A DNA stretch of 64,000 nucleotides from Streptomyces sp. DG1A-41 (GCF_037055355.1 NZ_CP146350.1:7773001-7837000); one strand, 5' to 3'; counted from the stretch's first letter, positions 1 to 11,188 are shown. Translations and numbers: made by a program. Notes: generated from the letters alone by a model not told the origin.

Positions 1-1
1 C

Positions 2-3000
2 GAGACCGCGGACGGCGCGGCCGAGCCATCGGACGCCCCCTTGTTCGACGCCGACGGCACCGTGCTGATCACCGGTGGCACCGGCGCGCTCGGCGCGCTC
101 CTCGCGCGGCACCTGGTCGAGCACCACGGAGTGCGCGGTCTGCTGCTGGCCGGCCGTCGCGGTCCCGAGGCCGAGGGCGCCCGCGAACTGGCCGAAGAGC
201 TCCGTGCCTGTGGCGCACAGGTCGATCTGATCGCCTGTGACGTCGCGGACCGCGCTGCCCTGGAACGTCTCCTGGACGCCGTTCCGGCCGGGCGGCCGCT
301 GACGGCTGTCGTCCACGCGGCGGGCGTCCTGGACGACAGCGTCTTCGACGCGCTCACCCCCGAACGCCTGGACCGGGTGATGCGGCCGAAGTCCGACGCG
401 GCATGGCATCTGCACGAGCTCACCGCACACCTCGACCTGTCCGCCTTCGTCCTGTTCTCCTCGGCGGCCGGACTCCTGGGCGCCCCCGGCCAGGCCAACT
501 ACGCCGCGGCGAACGGATTCCTGGACGCCCTGGCCGCACACCGCCGCCACCGGGGACTGCCCGCCCACTCACTGGCCTGGGGCCTGTGGGAAGGCACGTC
601 GGGCATGACCGCAGGAGTCGACGAACCCGCCCTGCGCCGACTGGCCGCCCTCGGCATGCGGCCGATCCCGGCCGGCGAGGGGCTCGCCCTCTTCGACGCC
701 GCGATCGCCCGGACCGAGCCCTTGACGGCGCCCCTCCACCTCGACCCGCGCCGGCTCCACGGCGAGACCGCACCGGCCCTGCTGCGCGGTCTCGTACCGC
801 CCGCACGGCGGCGACGCCGCGCCGAGTCCCGTACGGCGACGGGCCCGCTCACCCCGGCCCAGAGGATGGCCGCGCTGCCGGAGGCCGAACAGCTGCGGGA
901 ACTGACGACGCTGGTACGGGAGGAGGCCGCCGCGATCCTGGGGCACAGCGACGCCCGGGACGTCCCCCACGACCACTCCTTCTCCCAGCTCGGCTTCGAC
1001 TCGCTCGCGGCGATCGAACTGCGCAACCGCCTGGGAGCCGCCGTCGACCTGCGGTTGCCGACGACCCTGGTGTTCGACCATCCGACGCCGGCCGATCTCG
1101 CCGGGCGGCTGCGGGGCCTGCTCATCGACACCGCCGTCCCGGCGCACCCGCCCGCACGGGACGCCGGCCCCGCCGACGAACCCCTCGCCGTCGTCGCCAT
1201 GGCCTGCCGCTATCCCGGCGGCGTCACCTCGCCCGAGGACCTGTGGGAGCTGGTCCGTACGGGCCGCGACGCCATCACCGAGATGCCTCGTGACCGGGGC
1301 TGGGACATCGACGCCCTGTACGACCCCGAGGGCGCCGGGCGCGGCACGTTCTACACGAGACACGGCGGATTCCTCGACGACGCGGCAGGCTTCGACCCCG
1401 GCTTCTTCGGGATCAGCCCCCGCGAGGCCCTGGCGATGGACCCGCAGCAGCGGCTGCTCCTCGAAGTGTCCTGGGAGGCGTTCGAACGGGCCGGGATCGA
1501 TCCGGTGTCGATGCGCGGCAGCGACACCGGCGTGTTCACCGGCGTGATGTACCACGACTACGGCTCGTGGGCGAAGGACGCCTCCGAGGACGTCGAGGGC
1601 TATCTCGGCGCGGGCACGGCCGGCAGTGTCGCCTCCGGCCGTGTGGCGTACGCCCTCGGTCTCGAAGGCCCCGCGGTGACGGTCGACACCGCCTGCTCGT
1701 CGTCCCTGGTGGCGCTGCACCTCGCCGCCCAGGCCCTGCGCTCGGGCGAGTGCTCGCTGGCCTTGGCCGGCGGGGTGACCGTGATGTCCACCCCTGGGCC
1801 GTTCGTCGAGTTCAGCCGGCAACGCGGGCTCTCTCCTGACGGGCGGTGCAAGTCGTTCGCGGCCGGCGCCGACGGCACGGGCTGGGGGGAGGGCGTGGGC
1901 GTGCTCCTGGTCGAGCGGCTGTCGGACGCCCGCCGCAACGGCCATCCGGTCCTGGCCTTGATCCGGGGCAGCGCGATCAACCAGGACGGGGCCAGCAACG
2001 GGCTGACCGCCCCCAGTGGTCCAGCGCAGCAGCGCGTGATCCGCCAGGCGCTCGACGGAGCCCGGCTGACGGCCGCCCAGATCGACGCCGTCGAGGCGCA
2101 CGGCACCGGCACCACGCTCGGCGACCCGATCGAGGCACAGGCCCTGCTGGCCACCTACGGTCAGGGGCGCGCGGAGGACCGCCCGCTGTGGCTCGGCTCG
2201 CTCAAGTCGAACATCGGGCACGCCCAGGCGGCGGCAGGGGTCGGCGGCGTCATCAAGATGGCGCAGGCCATGCGGCACGGAGTCCTGCCCCGCACCCTCC
2301 ACGTGGACAGCCCCTCACCGCACGTCGACTGGACGGCCGGCGCTGTACGGCTGCTGACCGAGACCGTCCCGTGGCCGGTCACCGGCGAACCACGGCGTGC
2401 CGGGGTGTCCTCGTTCGGCATCAGCGGCACCAACGCGCACGTCATCGTCGAGCAGGCACCGGACCGGCCCGCCCCGTCGGCGAACGCCGCCCTCGCGCCC
2501 GCCGCTGCCCAGGACACCGCCGAGCCGCCCACCGCCGCGTCGGCCGAGTCCGGTGGTCTGCCCACGGCGTGGCTGCTGTCCGCCAAGACCCCCGAAGCGC
2601 TGCGGGCCCAGGCCCGCCGCCTCCTCGACCAGGTACGCGAACGACCGGACACCGCGGCCGAGGACATCGCTTGGAGCCTGGCGACCACTCGCTCCTCCTT
2701 CCCCCACCGCGCGGCCCTCGTCGCCTGCGACCGCGAAGGACTCGTGGGCCGCCTGGCCCGCCTCGCGCAGAGCACCCCCGAGGCCCCCTTCGACGGCCCG
2801 ACCGGGCGCGCCACCACGGGCAAGGTCGCCTTCCTGCTCAGTGGACAGGGCAGCCAGCGAGCCGGCATGGGCCGCGAACTGGCCGCCGCGGACGCCGCGT
2901 TCGCGCAGGCGCTGGCCGAGTCCTGCGCCCCCTTCGACCCGCTGCTCGACCGGCCGCTGCGTGAGGTGCTCTTCGCCGAGCCAGGCACCGCCGACGCGGC

Positions 3001-4295
3001 ACTCCTCGACCGCACCGCGTACACCCAACCCGCGCTGTTCGCCCTCCAGGTGGCGCTGCTGAACAGGCTGGGGGAGTGGGGCGTGCGCCCCGACGTCCTG
3101 GCCGGCCACTCCGTCGGGGAGCTCGCGGCGGCCCACGCCGCGGGCGTACTCGACCTGGCCGACGCGGCCGCGCTTGTGGCGGCCCGCGGCCGTCTGATGC
3201 AGGAACTGCCCCCGGGTGGGGCGATGGCCGCCGTACAGGCACCGCAGGAGGAGGTCCTGCCGCGGCTCACGGATGGAGTCGTCCTCGCGGCCGTGAACGG
3301 GCCGGCGTCGGTCGTCGTCTCCGGCGACGAGGACGCCGTCGACGCCCTGATCGCGCGTCTCACGGCGGACGGCCACCGAACCCGGCGGCTGAGGGTCGGC
3401 CACGCCTTCCACTCGCCGCACATGGATGCCGTGCTCGGCGCGTTCCGGCGGGTCGCCGAAGGACTCACCTTCCACGAGCCGCGGATTCCTGTCGTCTCCA
3501 CGCTCACGGGCGGGGCGGCGGAGCCCGGTGAGCTCTGCTCGCCGGAGTACTGGACCCGCCAGCTCCGCCACGCCGTGCGGTTCCAGGACGCCGTCGCCCG
3601 GCTGGAGAGCGACGGGGTGACCACCTTCGTCGAAATCGGCCCGGACGCCACCCTCACTGCGCTCACCCGGGACTGCCTCGCGGACCGCGACCGCGCCGTC
3701 GTCCCCCTGCTGCGGCCCGGCAGGCCCGAGCCGGAGGCGTACGTCTCCGGTCTCGCGGAACTCCACGTCCGCGGCGCCGCGGTGGACTGGGCGGCAGGGC
3801 TCGGGGGCGCATCGACCCGCCCGGTGGAGCTGCCGACCTACGCCTTCCAGCGCCGCCGCTACTGGCTCGACGCCGCAGCGCCGACGCCGCGGGGCGAGCG
3901 CGAGCACCCGCTGCTCGACCCCGCGGTCTCCGCGCCGGACATGGAAGGCGCGGTGTTCACCGGCGAGTTGGACACGCGCGCGCTTCCGTGGCTCACGGAG
4001 CACCGGGTCGGCGGCGCCGCGATCCTGCCGGGTTCCGTGTTCGTGGAGCTGGCCCTGAGCGCGGGCGCGGAACTGGGGCTCCCGGTCGTGGCCGACCTCG
4101 TCCTGGAGTCGCCGCTCCTCGTGCCGGACCGGGGCCGGGTCCTCCTCAGGCTCTCCGTGCGGGAACAGGACACGGCCGGACAGCGGACGTTCAGCGTGTT
4201 CGCCCGGCCCTCGGAGATTCCGTCCGGGCAGGAGTGGACACGGCACGCCACCGGCACGCTCGCCCCGGACGGCCCGGCGAAGGACGCCGGCCAGA
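2..4295 (+). CDS. Modular type I polyketide synthase, 5' piece (KR-ACP / KS-AT-DH start), cut by window edge
   Basis: The reading frame is already open at the window edge, so this is the continuation of a larger gene. Domains in order: ketoreductase (about nt 41-700; TGGTGALG cofactor loop, LDD motif of B-type KRs, catalytic Tyr in QANYAAAN), ACP (about 880-1130; [10 protein letters not shown] with the phosphopantetheine serine), ketosynthase (1178-2450; active Cys in DTACSSSL), acyltransferase (2820-3700; GHSVGE and HAFH, the malonyl-CoA signature), then the start of a dehydratase ([11 protein letters not shown], matching HxxxGxxxxP). Homology leaves this frame near nt 4290-4300 and resumes one base later in the next frame; the old frame runs on as non-homologous sequence to 5035. 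Either the synthase is broken in its last module or the sequence has one base too many here. Confidence 0.93.
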
Positions 4296-7200
4296 GACAC
4301 CGCCTGGGCCACCGCCTGGCCACCGGCCGCGGCGCTGCCGGTGGACCTCGCGGACGGCTACGAGCAACTGGCGGAGGCCGGACTCGCCTACGGGCCGGCG
4401 TTCCGGGGGCTGCGTGCGCTCTGGCGCCGGGACGGGGATGTCTTCGCCGAGGTGGCGCTGCCCGAGCCGAAGGCCGCAGAGCACCCCTACCGCCTCCACC
4501 CGGCCCTGCTCGACGCGGCCCTGCACGCCCTCGCGCTCGGCCGGCCGCAACAGCTCGGCCGCCCGGAACTTCCCTTCTCCTGGAGCAACGTCAGGCTTCA
4601 CGGTGCAGGTGCGCGGAGCCTGCGCGTACGGATACGCCCCCTCGCCGGCGGCGCGGTCACTCTGGACCTGGCCGATGCCGACGGAGCTCCCGTGGCCTCC
4701 GCCGCGTCCCTGTCTCTGCGGCCCCTGCCGGCCGCCCGAGACCGCTCCCTGCTGTGCGTCGACTGGCAGCCGCGGCACGCCACTGCAGAACGCCCCGCGT
4801 CGGCGCCGGGCGCCGCATGGACCGTACTCGGCCCCACGGACTCGCCCCTGGCCGAAGCCCTGCGTGCGCAAGGCCAACGAGTCGAGCCCCTCTCCGATTT
4901 TCCCTGTCGAGAGGGCGAGTTCCTCTCACAGCAGGTGCTCGTGCCCTTCCTCGGGGAAAGCACGGACGACGTGCCCGAAACCGCCGCCCGTGCCACCCGC
5001 GAGGCCCTCGCCCTGGTGCGCTCGTGGATCGGTGATCCGCGGTACGGCACATCGCGGCTGATCGTCGTGACACACGGCGCGGTGGCCGCTTCCCCTGGCG
5101 AGGACGTGCCGGATCCGGCACGGGCGCCGTTGTGGGGCCTGCTGAGGTCGGCGATCTCCGAGCACCCCGGCCGGTTCGCCCTGGTGGACGTGGACGGCGA
5201 GGACGCCTCCTGGCGGTCGCTGCCGGAGGCGATCGCCTCCGGCGAGGAGCAGACGGCCGTCAGAAAGGGCGAGGTACTGGTGCCCCGACTGACCCCGGCC
5301 GGGCGGTCCGCCGCCATCGGCGTCCCCGGTCCGGGCCCGGCGTTCCGCCCCGAGGGGACCGTGCTGATCACCGGCGCGGCAGGTGTACTCGGCACCTTGA
5401 CCGCCCGGCATCTGGTTGCCGAGCACGGCGTCCGGCGCGTACTGCTCGTCGGCCGCACCGCCGACGACCCGCGGCTGACGGACCTGGTCACCGGGATCGA
5501 GCGGCTGGGGGGCACGGCGACGATCGCCGCGTGCGATGTCGGCGACCGTGCCGCACTGGCCGCCGTGATCGCCGCTGTCCCCGACACCCACCCGCTCACC
5601 GCAGTCGTGCACTGCGCCGGTGTGCTGGACGACGCGGTGGTGACCTCCCTGACCCCCGAGCGGCTCGCCCGCGTCCTGCGCCCCAAGGCCGACGCGGCAT
5701 GGCACCTGCACGAGCTCACCGCGCACCTCGATCTGTCGGCCTTCGTGCTCTTCTCCTCCGCCGCGGGCGTTCTGGGCGCGCCCGGCCAGGCCAACTACGC
5801 AGCCGCCAACGCGTTCCTCGACGGGCTGGCCCGGCACCGCAGGACCCGGGGGCTCGCCGGCCTGGCGCTGGCCTGGGGCCCCTGGGCGCTGCCGGACGGG
5901 TCCGGAGCCGGGATGGCCGGAGCCGCTCGACTGCACCGTATGACGGACGGGGGTGTCGTGGCGCTCACGACGGAGCGGGGTCTTGAACTCTTCGACGCGG
6001 CGGTGACCCGTTCCGCGGCCGCGCCGGGGGAGGCCGAGACCCTTCTCGTACCGTTGCCGACGGATCCCGCCCGGCTGCGCGCGGCTTCCGAGGCCCCGTC
6101 CCTGCCCCGCCTGCTGCGAAGTCTGGCGCCGGGCACGGCCGCCCCCACCACCCGTCACACCGAAACGGCCGGCGGGCTCCCCGGGAGCGACGCGCAGTCC
6201 GACCTGAATTCGCTCGTCCGTGCCGCCGTCGCCGGAGTGCTCGGCTTCGCCCCCTCCGACGCGGTCGACGACGATGCCTCCTTCCCCGAACTGGGCATCG
6301 ACTCGCTCACCGCCGTGGAGTTGCGCAACCGGCTGGAGGCGATCACCGGTCTGCGGCTGTCGGCCACCGTCGTCTTCGACCATCCGACTTTCGACACCCT
6401 ACTGGGGCACCTGCGGACCGAACTCGATGCCGCGGGCCCCGTCGGCGTGACGGAGCCCGCGGCCCGGGAAACGGCCGCGGACGGAATCGGCGCGTTGTTC
6501 CGGCGTGCGCGATCGGCGGGTCGGACGACGGAGGGGATCGAACTGCTGCGGATGGCCTCCCGGTTCCTGCCGTCGTTCGCCAAGGCCGACGAACTGGGGG
6601 AGGAGCGCCCGCGGCCGGTGCGGCTGGCCGGCGGCCCGGCACGGCCGGCACTGATCTGTTTCCCCGCCGTGGTCGCGCTCTCCGGGCCGCACCAGTACGC
6701 CCGGTTCGCCACGGCCCTGCGCGGGCGGCGCGACGTGCTGGCGCTGCCCCAGCCCGGCTTCCTGCCCGGTGAACGGCTGCCCGCCGACCTCGACGCCGTC
6801 GTCGCGGCACAGACCGAGGCGGTGCGACGGTACGCCGACGGCGCGCCGATCGCCCTCGTCGGCTACTCGTCCGGAGGCTGGATCGCCCATGCGGTCGCGG
6901 CCGGGCTGGAACGCGCGGGCGAGGCGCCCCAGGCCGTGGTGTTGCTCGACACCTACCTCCAGGACGAAACGAACGACCGCATGGCCACCGCGCTCACCGA
7001 GGGGCTGTTCGCCCGGCGCGGCGAGGTGTCGGCCGCAGACGCCCACTCCCTGACCGCGATGGGCGCCTACCTGCGGGTGTTCGAGGGGTGGCGGCCGGAC
7101 GGCCTCGCCACGCCCACCCTCTTCCTGCGCGCCGTGGAACCCCTGCAGGGCGCCACCGCGGAGCCGCGCGCCGCAGTGACGGCAGGCACCGTCCGGGAAA

Positions 7201-7313
7201 CCCCCGGCGACCACTTCTCGATGCTCGAGGAGCACGCCGGTTCCACCGCACACGCCGTCCATGACTGGCTCGATGGCCGGACGGCTTCCCACGAAAAGGA
7301 GCGAACGAAATGA
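4293..7313 (+). CDS. Modular type I polyketide synthase, 3' piece (DH end-KR-ACP-TE), frameshifted from the preceding piece
   Basis: This frame continues the same module. It carries the rest of the dehydratase ([18 protein letters not shown] with the catalytic Asp), a structural plus catalytic ketoreductase (GAAGVLGT near nt 5370, LDD motif, QANYAAAN), an ACP ([10 protein letters not shown], nt about 6200-6420) and a C-terminal thioesterase (nt about 6600-7280; GYSSGG nucleophile motif), so this is the chain-releasing end of the assembly line. The terminal module therefore adds a malonyl unit and would leave a double bond. Upstream the frame reads back to about nt 4293 as [10 protein letters not shown], which looks like genuine DH linker, so an internal GTG at 4341 is unlikely to be a true start. 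The stop overlaps the next gene by four bases (ATGA), implying translational coupling. Confidence 0.93.
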   Translation, partial: RDTAWATAWPPAAALPVDLADGYEQLAEAGLAYGPAFRGLRALWRRDGDVFAEVALPEPKAAEHPYRLHPALLDAALHALALGRPQQLGRPELPFSWSNVRLHGAGARSLRVRIRPLAGGAVTLDLADADGAPVASAASLSLRPLPAARDRSLLCVDWQPRHATAERPASAPGAAWTVLGPTDSPLAEALRAQGQRVEPLSDFPCREGEFLSQQVLVPFLGESTDDVPETAARATREALALVRSWIGDPRYGTSRLIVVTHGAVAASPGEDVPDPARAPLWGLLRSAISEHPGRFALVDVDGEDASWRSLPEAIASGEEQTAVRKGEVLVPRLTPAGRSAAIGVPGPGPAFRPEGTVLITGAAGVLGTLTARHLVAEHGVRRVLLVGRTADDPRLTDLVTGIERLGGTATIAACDVGDRAALAAVIAAVPDTHPLTAVVHCAGVLDDAVVTSLTPERLARVLRPKADAAWHLHELTAHLDLSAFVLFSSAAGVLGAPGQANYAAANAFLDGLARHRRTRGLAGLALAWGPWALPDGSGAGMAGAARLHRMTDGGVVALTTERGLELFDAAVTRSAAAPGEAETLLVPLPTDPARLRAASEAPSLPRLLRSLAPGTAAPTTRHTETAGGLPGSDAQSDLNSLVRAAVAGVLGFAPSDAVDDDASFPELGIDSLTAVELRNRLEAITGLRLSATVVFDHPTFDTLLGHLRTELDAAGPVGVTEPAARETAADGIGALFRRARSAGRTTEGIELLRMASRFLPSFAKADELGEERPRPVRLAGGPARPALICFPAVVALSGPHQYARFATALRGRRDVLALPQPGFLPGERLPADLDAVVAAQTEAVRRYADGAPIALVGYSSGGWIAHAVAAGLERAGEAPQAVVLLDTYLQDETNDRMATALTEGLFARRGEVSAADAHSLTAMGAYLRVFEGWRPDGLATPTLFLRAVEPLQGATAEPRAAVTAGTVRETPGDHFSMLEEHAGSTAHAVHDWLDGRTASHEKERTK

Positions 7314-7765
7314 CAGCGATCACGCCTGAGTTGGTCGAGAAGGCATATGTGGCCCTGGTCTCCCTCGACCGGGAGGAGGCGGCCAAATACTGGTCCGAGG
7401 ACGTCAGGTTCAGCGTTCCCGGACACCACACCCAAGCCGGCTGGCACGTCGGCCTCGACGAACTCCTGGCGTTCCGGCGTGCGTTGGTGGACGCGGCAGG
7501 CGGAAAGTTCGAGGTCGAACTGGTCACCTCGATGATCGAAGGAAACGCGTCCATGGACGTGGTCAAGGTCCACGCGGTCCGGCCGGACGCCCCGGAGGGG
7601 AGCACCTCACCCTTCGACGTGCTCGACGCCCTGGGCGTCCAGGTCTTCCGCTGGGAGGACGGCCTCATCGTCGAGGGACGCGCGGGCTTCTTCGGCGACG
7701 GGGCGGCCAACTACGACCAGTGGTGGTCGCCCCTGGCGGCCGACGGAACACGCAGGGACCGCTGA
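7310..7765 (+). CDS. NTF2/SnoaL-like polyketide tailoring protein
   Basis: A 151-residue protein whose ATG overlaps the PKS stop codon (ATGA), so it is translated with the synthase. Length, the N-terminal helix followed by YWSEDVRFSVPG, and the closing FFGDGAANYDQWW segment fit the alpha+beta cone fold of the NTF2-like/SnoaL superfamily. Members encoded in polyketide clusters act as cyclases, isomerases or hydroxylation partners on the released chain. The specific reaction cannot be read from the sequence; association with a monooxygenase two genes downstream suggests a shared oxidative cyclisation. A perfect 13-bp hairpin follows the gene. Confidence 0.8.
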   Translation: MTAITPELVEKAYVALVSLDREEAAKYWSEDVRFSVPGHHTQAGWHVGLDELLAFRRALVDAAGGKFEVELVTSMIEGNASMDVVKVHAVRPDAPEGSTSPFDVLDALGVQVFRWEDGLIVEGRAGFFGDGAANYDQWWSPLAADGTRRDR

Positions 7766-7770
7766 GGAAC

Positions 7771-7805
7771 CCGGCGTCCGGGCGTTCGCAGAGCCCGGAC
7801 GCCGG
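7771..7805 (+). terminator. Perfect 13-bp hairpin inside the PKS operon
   Basis: CCGGCGTCCGGGC (7771-7783) pairs exactly with GCCCGGACGCCGG (7793-7805) around a nine-base loop. It lies between the NTF2-like gene and the type II thioesterase gene. No U-tract follows, so it may be a factor-independent terminator of the GC-rich actinomycete type, an attenuator, or an mRNA-stabilising stem separating the PKS message from the tailoring genes. Confidence 0.6.
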
Positions 7806-7845
7806 ACGCGGGCCCGCTATGGGCCACGGAGAAAGGTGAAGGACC

Positions 7846-8652
7846 ATGACAGAAACGCGCCGGGACACCGGGGCGTGGATCCGCAGGTTCCACCCGTCGG
7901 ACGCCCCCCTCCGCCTGGTGTGCTTCCCCCATGCGGGAGGCGCGGCGAGCTACTACCACCGCATGTCGAGGACGCTGTCCGCCGAGACGGACGTGCTCGC
8001 CGTCCAGTACCCCGGACGGCAGGACCGCCGGGGCGAGCCCTGCGTAGGCGACCTGGCCAAGCTCGCCGACCTGGTCCTTGAGGAGATACACCCCTGGGCC
8101 GACCGCCCGCTGGCGTTCTTCGGCCACAGCATGGGAGCCCTTCTCAGCTTCGAGGTGGCGCGCCGACTGGAACACGAAGGGGTCACCCTGTCCACGCTCT
8201 TCGTCTCCGGGCGCCGCGCCCCCCACCTCACACGCCATGGAGACATCCACCTGCGCTCCGACGACGAACTGGTCGCCGCGGTCAGGAAGCTGAACAACGG
8301 CGACCTCCGGCTCCTTGACGATCCCGAGGCACGCGACCTCCTGCTCCCCCCGCTGCGCAGCGACTACCGGGCCGTTGAGACCTACCGGTATGCGCCGGGA
8401 ACGGCCCTCGGCTGCCCCGTCGTGGTACTCACCGGTGACCAGGACCCGCAGGTTGCGTGTGACGAGGCACGGGCCTGGCGTGAGCACACCACCGGTGCGT
8501 TCGAGCTGCGGAAGTTCCCCGGCGGGCACTTCTATCTCGACACGCACGCCACGGCCGTGACCGAGGTCGTCGCCACCCACTTGAGGAATCTCCGCATTCC
8601 CCGGAACGGGACCGGTCGGGACCCGGGAGACCACCGCAAAAGCCCTCGATGA
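7846..8652 (+). CDS. Type II thioesterase of the PKS cluster
   Basis: A 268-residue alpha/beta hydrolase of the stand-alone (TEII, GrsT/RifR-like) family. Seen: the family-typical CFPHAGGAASYYHRM near residues 26-40, the nucleophile elbow GHSMG at about 95, a late Asp (TGDQDP, about 206) and the catalytic His in GGHFYLD near residue 228. TEIIs clear aberrant or stalled acyl groups from carrier proteins. The start at 7846 is preceded by GAAAGG. The stop overlaps an ATG at 8649 (ATGA), although the better start of the next gene is 8676. Sits directly downstream of the PKS end, consistent with an editing role for it. Confidence 0.92.
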   Translation: MTETRRDTGAWIRRFHPSDAPLRLVCFPHAGGAASYYHRMSRTLSAETDVLAVQYPGRQDRRGEPCVGDLAKLADLVLEEIHPWADRPLAFFGHSMGALLSFEVARRLEHEGVTLSTLFVSGRRAPHLTRHGDIHLRSDDELVAAVRKLNNGDLRLLDDPEARDLLLPPLRSDYRAVETYRYAPGTALGCPVVVLTGDQDPQVACDEARAWREHTTGAFELRKFPGGHFYLDTHATAVTEVVATHLRNLRIPRNGTGRDPGDHRKSPR

Positions 8653-8675
8653 CCCCACGCCGAAAGGAACGATCC

Positions 8676-10604
8676 ATGGCGACGCCTGAAGGCGAACCCC
8701 GCGAGGAGTTGCTCGAGGCGAGCGACGAAACCATAGAGGACGCTGTCCGGTACGCCGACCCGATGGTGCTGCGGGGTCTGCTGTACCAGTTGACCGGCGA
8801 CGAAGAGGTCGCGGCCACGAAGGTGAAGACCGTGTCGGCAGGCGCCCTCGACACCCAGGTCCTGTCCTGTGCTGAGGACATCGCGTTGCTGCAGCGCAAG
8901 GCAGCGCGATTCCTGAGAACCTACCGCGCCGAGGGAGCCGGTGACATCGAGCCCGGTCCGGCCGAGCGTCTGCCGGTCAGCCTGATGCTGGCGGCGGGCG
9001 AGGCGATTCCCGAAGAGGACATGGGGCTGTGGCTGGAGGACCTCGCCCTGGACCCGTGGGCACGCGCTCTGCAGTGGCAGGCCCCGCCGCCGCGCAAGCG
9101 GCTGGAGAACTTCCACGTCACGGTCATCGGCGCCGGCATGGGAGGCCTCAACGCCGCCGTCCAGCTGAAGCGGGCGGGTATCGCGTACACGGTCTTCGAG
9201 AAGAACGCCGGCGTCGGTGGCACATGGTGGGAGAACCGCTACCCGGGCTGCCGCGTCGACTCCCCGAGCCGCGCGTACACGCACCTGTACGGCGTCGACT
9301 TCGACTATCCGTACCCCTTCTCTCCGGCGGAGAAGAACGCGGAGTACTTCGACTGGGTCGCCGACGAGTTCGCTGTCCGCTCCGGCATCGTGTTCAACAC
9401 AGAGGTGCGTGCGATGGAGTGGGACGAGGACTGCGGGACGTGGGCGATCCACGTCGCAGGTCCACAGGGGGAGCGCATGGTCCGCTCCAACGCGGTCATC
9501 TCCGCCGTCGGCTTCCTGAACCGGCCGAACGTTCCGCAGATCGAGGGAGCCGAGGAGTTCGACGGCCCGTCCTGGCACACCGCCCGGTGGCCCGGCGAGG
9601 CCGACCTGGCCCGCAAGCGCGTGGCGGTCATCGGAACGGGCTGCACGGGCTACCAGCTCGTCCCGGAGCTGGCCCTGGACGCCGGGCACGTCACCGTCTT
9701 CCAGCGCACGCCGCAATGGCTGTTCGAAGTGCCCGGCTACCGCTCGCCCTTCCCCGAGCAGGTCACCTGGCTCGACCGGAACATGCCATACCACACCAAC
9801 TTCATGCGGTTCCGATCGGTGTACGCGACCAACTCGCTGGCGAGGACCACCGAGATCGACCCCCACTTCGACGATCTGCATGCCCTGAGCGCTGCGAACA
9901 AGGCGGCCCGCGACAACGCCATAGCGTTCCTCGAACGCAAACTCGGCAACCCCGAACTCGTGAAGAAGATGACACCTCCGCATCCCGTGCTCGCCGCGCG
10001 ACCGGTCCTGGTCGATTCCCAGTACAGCGTCCTCGACGCCATCCAGCGGGATAACGTCACGCTGGTCACGGACGGCATCCGCCGGATCAACCGAACGGGG
10101 ATCGAGACGAGCGACGGCACTCAGCACGACCTGGACGCGATCGTCTACGCGACCGGCTTTCGAGCGAGGGACTACCTGTTCCCGATGAAGATCACCGGTC
10201 GTGGCGGGCTCACGCTGGACGAGTTGTGGAGCGAGGGCGGAGCGCGGGCCTACAAAGGCTGCATGATGCCGGGCTTCCCGAACCTGTGGACCATTTACGG
10301 CCCGAACACCAGCGGCATGCTCAACATCCCTACGTACCACGAGCTCATCACCGTCCATGCCCTCGAATGCATCGAGCGGCTGATCATCGACGGCAAGAAG
10401 GCGATCACTGTGAAGGAAGAGCCGTACCGGCGGTTCAACGAAGAGGTCGACCGGCGCAACCTCAGCAAGACCTGGAGCGATCCCCGGGCGCGCAACTACT
10501 ACTGGACGGAAGGGGGCCGCACGGCGACCCAGTGCCCCTTCTCGGGTGCTGAGGTGTGGCGCTTCCTGCGCCATCCGGACTTCGCGGACCTCGAACTCCG
10601 CTGA
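8676..10604 (+). CDS. Flavin-dependent Baeyer-Villiger-type monooxygenase
   Basis: A 642-residue class B flavoprotein. An approximately 145-residue N-terminal extension precedes the FAD Rossmann motif (GAGMGG, about residue 150); the type I BVMO fingerprint FxGxxxHxxxWP is fully present as FDGPSWHTARWP (about 295-306), followed by the NADPH Rossmann motif GTGCTG (about 318). Such long BVMOs insert oxygen next to a ketone using NADPH and O2. ATG 8676 is preferred over 8649 because AAAGGA lies seven bases upstream. As the last gene of the run, it probably modifies the released polyketide, for example converting a ketone to an ester or triggering ring formation; the substrate is unknown. A related fold used for simple N- or S-oxidation cannot be excluded. 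Confidence 0.9.
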   Translation: MATPEGEPREELLEASDETIEDAVRYADPMVLRGLLYQLTGDEEVAATKVKTVSAGALDTQVLSCAEDIALLQRKAARFLRTYRAEGAGDIEPGPAERLPVSLMLAAGEAIPEEDMGLWLEDLALDPWARALQWQAPPPRKRLENFHVTVIGAGMGGLNAAVQLKRAGIAYTVFEKNAGVGGTWWENRYPGCRVDSPSRAYTHLYGVDFDYPYPFSPAEKNAEYFDWVADEFAVRSGIVFNTEVRAMEWDEDCGTWAIHVAGPQGERMVRSNAVISAVGFLNRPNVPQIEGAEEFDGPSWHTARWPGEADLARKRVAVIGTGCTGYQLVPELALDAGHVTVFQRTPQWLFEVPGYRSPFPEQVTWLDRNMPYHTNFMRFRSVYATNSLARTTEIDPHFDDLHALSAANKAARDNAIAFLERKLGNPELVKKMTPPHPVLAARPVLVDSQYSVLDAIQRDNVTLVTDGIRRINRTGIETSDGTQHDLDAIVYATGFRARDYLFPMKITGRGGLTLDELWSEGGARAYKGCMMPGFPNLWTIYGPNTSGMLNIPTYHELITVHALECIERLIIDGKKAITVKEEPYRRFNEEVDRRNLSKTWSDPRARNYYWTEGGRTATQCPFSGAEVWRFLRHPDFADLELR

Positions 10605-10757
10605 GTCCTGAGCCACCAGTGGCGGCCGCGGTGCGTACCGGCCCGGCCCTTCCCCCGTCGCGGGGACGTTGATGCCGACCTCGCCCCGCGGCCGATGGGT
10701 GCTCGTGCTTATCGCGCCGCTGCGGAGCCTGGGGCGGCCTGCGGTGAATCCGCTTCC

Positions 10758-11145
10758 TCAGCAGCTGTAATCGATCAGGTCGAACGACTCGTAGTGGTCG
10801 GCCGTGTAGTAGTCCTCCTGGTACTCCTCGCCGGTGACGATGCGGCGAGCTCCGCGCGTGGAGGAGCCAGGAGTGATGACGGTGTACTCGTGATAGTAGC
10901 CAGACGCCTGGCTGGGCAGGATGCCTTCCCGGTTCTGGAAGACGGTGCCGTCCTGGTCGTATGGGAAGGGACCGCCCTGCTCGATCAGTTCGAGCGTGTC
11001 GTACGCCTGCGAGGGCAGGCTGCTGTAGCAGATGCTGCCGACCGCGGCGGCCGCCGGGGTGGCGGTGACGGTGCCGCCGACGAGGAGAAGCGGACAGGAC
11101 GGCGGCTGCGGCGCCGATGCGGGTGATTCGTGGGGGGAATCTCAT
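10758..11145 (-). pseudogene. Guanyl-specific ribonuclease (RNase Sa family), frameshifted in the signal peptide
   Basis: The reverse strand encodes an almost complete RNase Sa homologue: FPYDQDGTVFQNREG, then YYHEYTVITPG (catalytic Glu), TRGARRIVTG (catalytic Arg), ADHYESFDLID (catalytic His) and a last residue Cys that would pair with the Cys of SICYSS. The secretory start MRFPPRITRIGAAAAVLSA is in another frame; the two join by one surplus base near 11089 (GCTTCTCC). The mature frame has a TGA just upstream and no ATG/GTG/TTG between that stop and the frameshift, so no alternative start rescues it. Too short and overlapped to be obvious by ORF size. Either a recent pseudogene or a single-base sequence error. 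Confidence 0.85.
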
Positions 11146-11188
11146 GGCCTCATGATGACGCGCGTAGATGGTGGCATGTCAATGTCAA

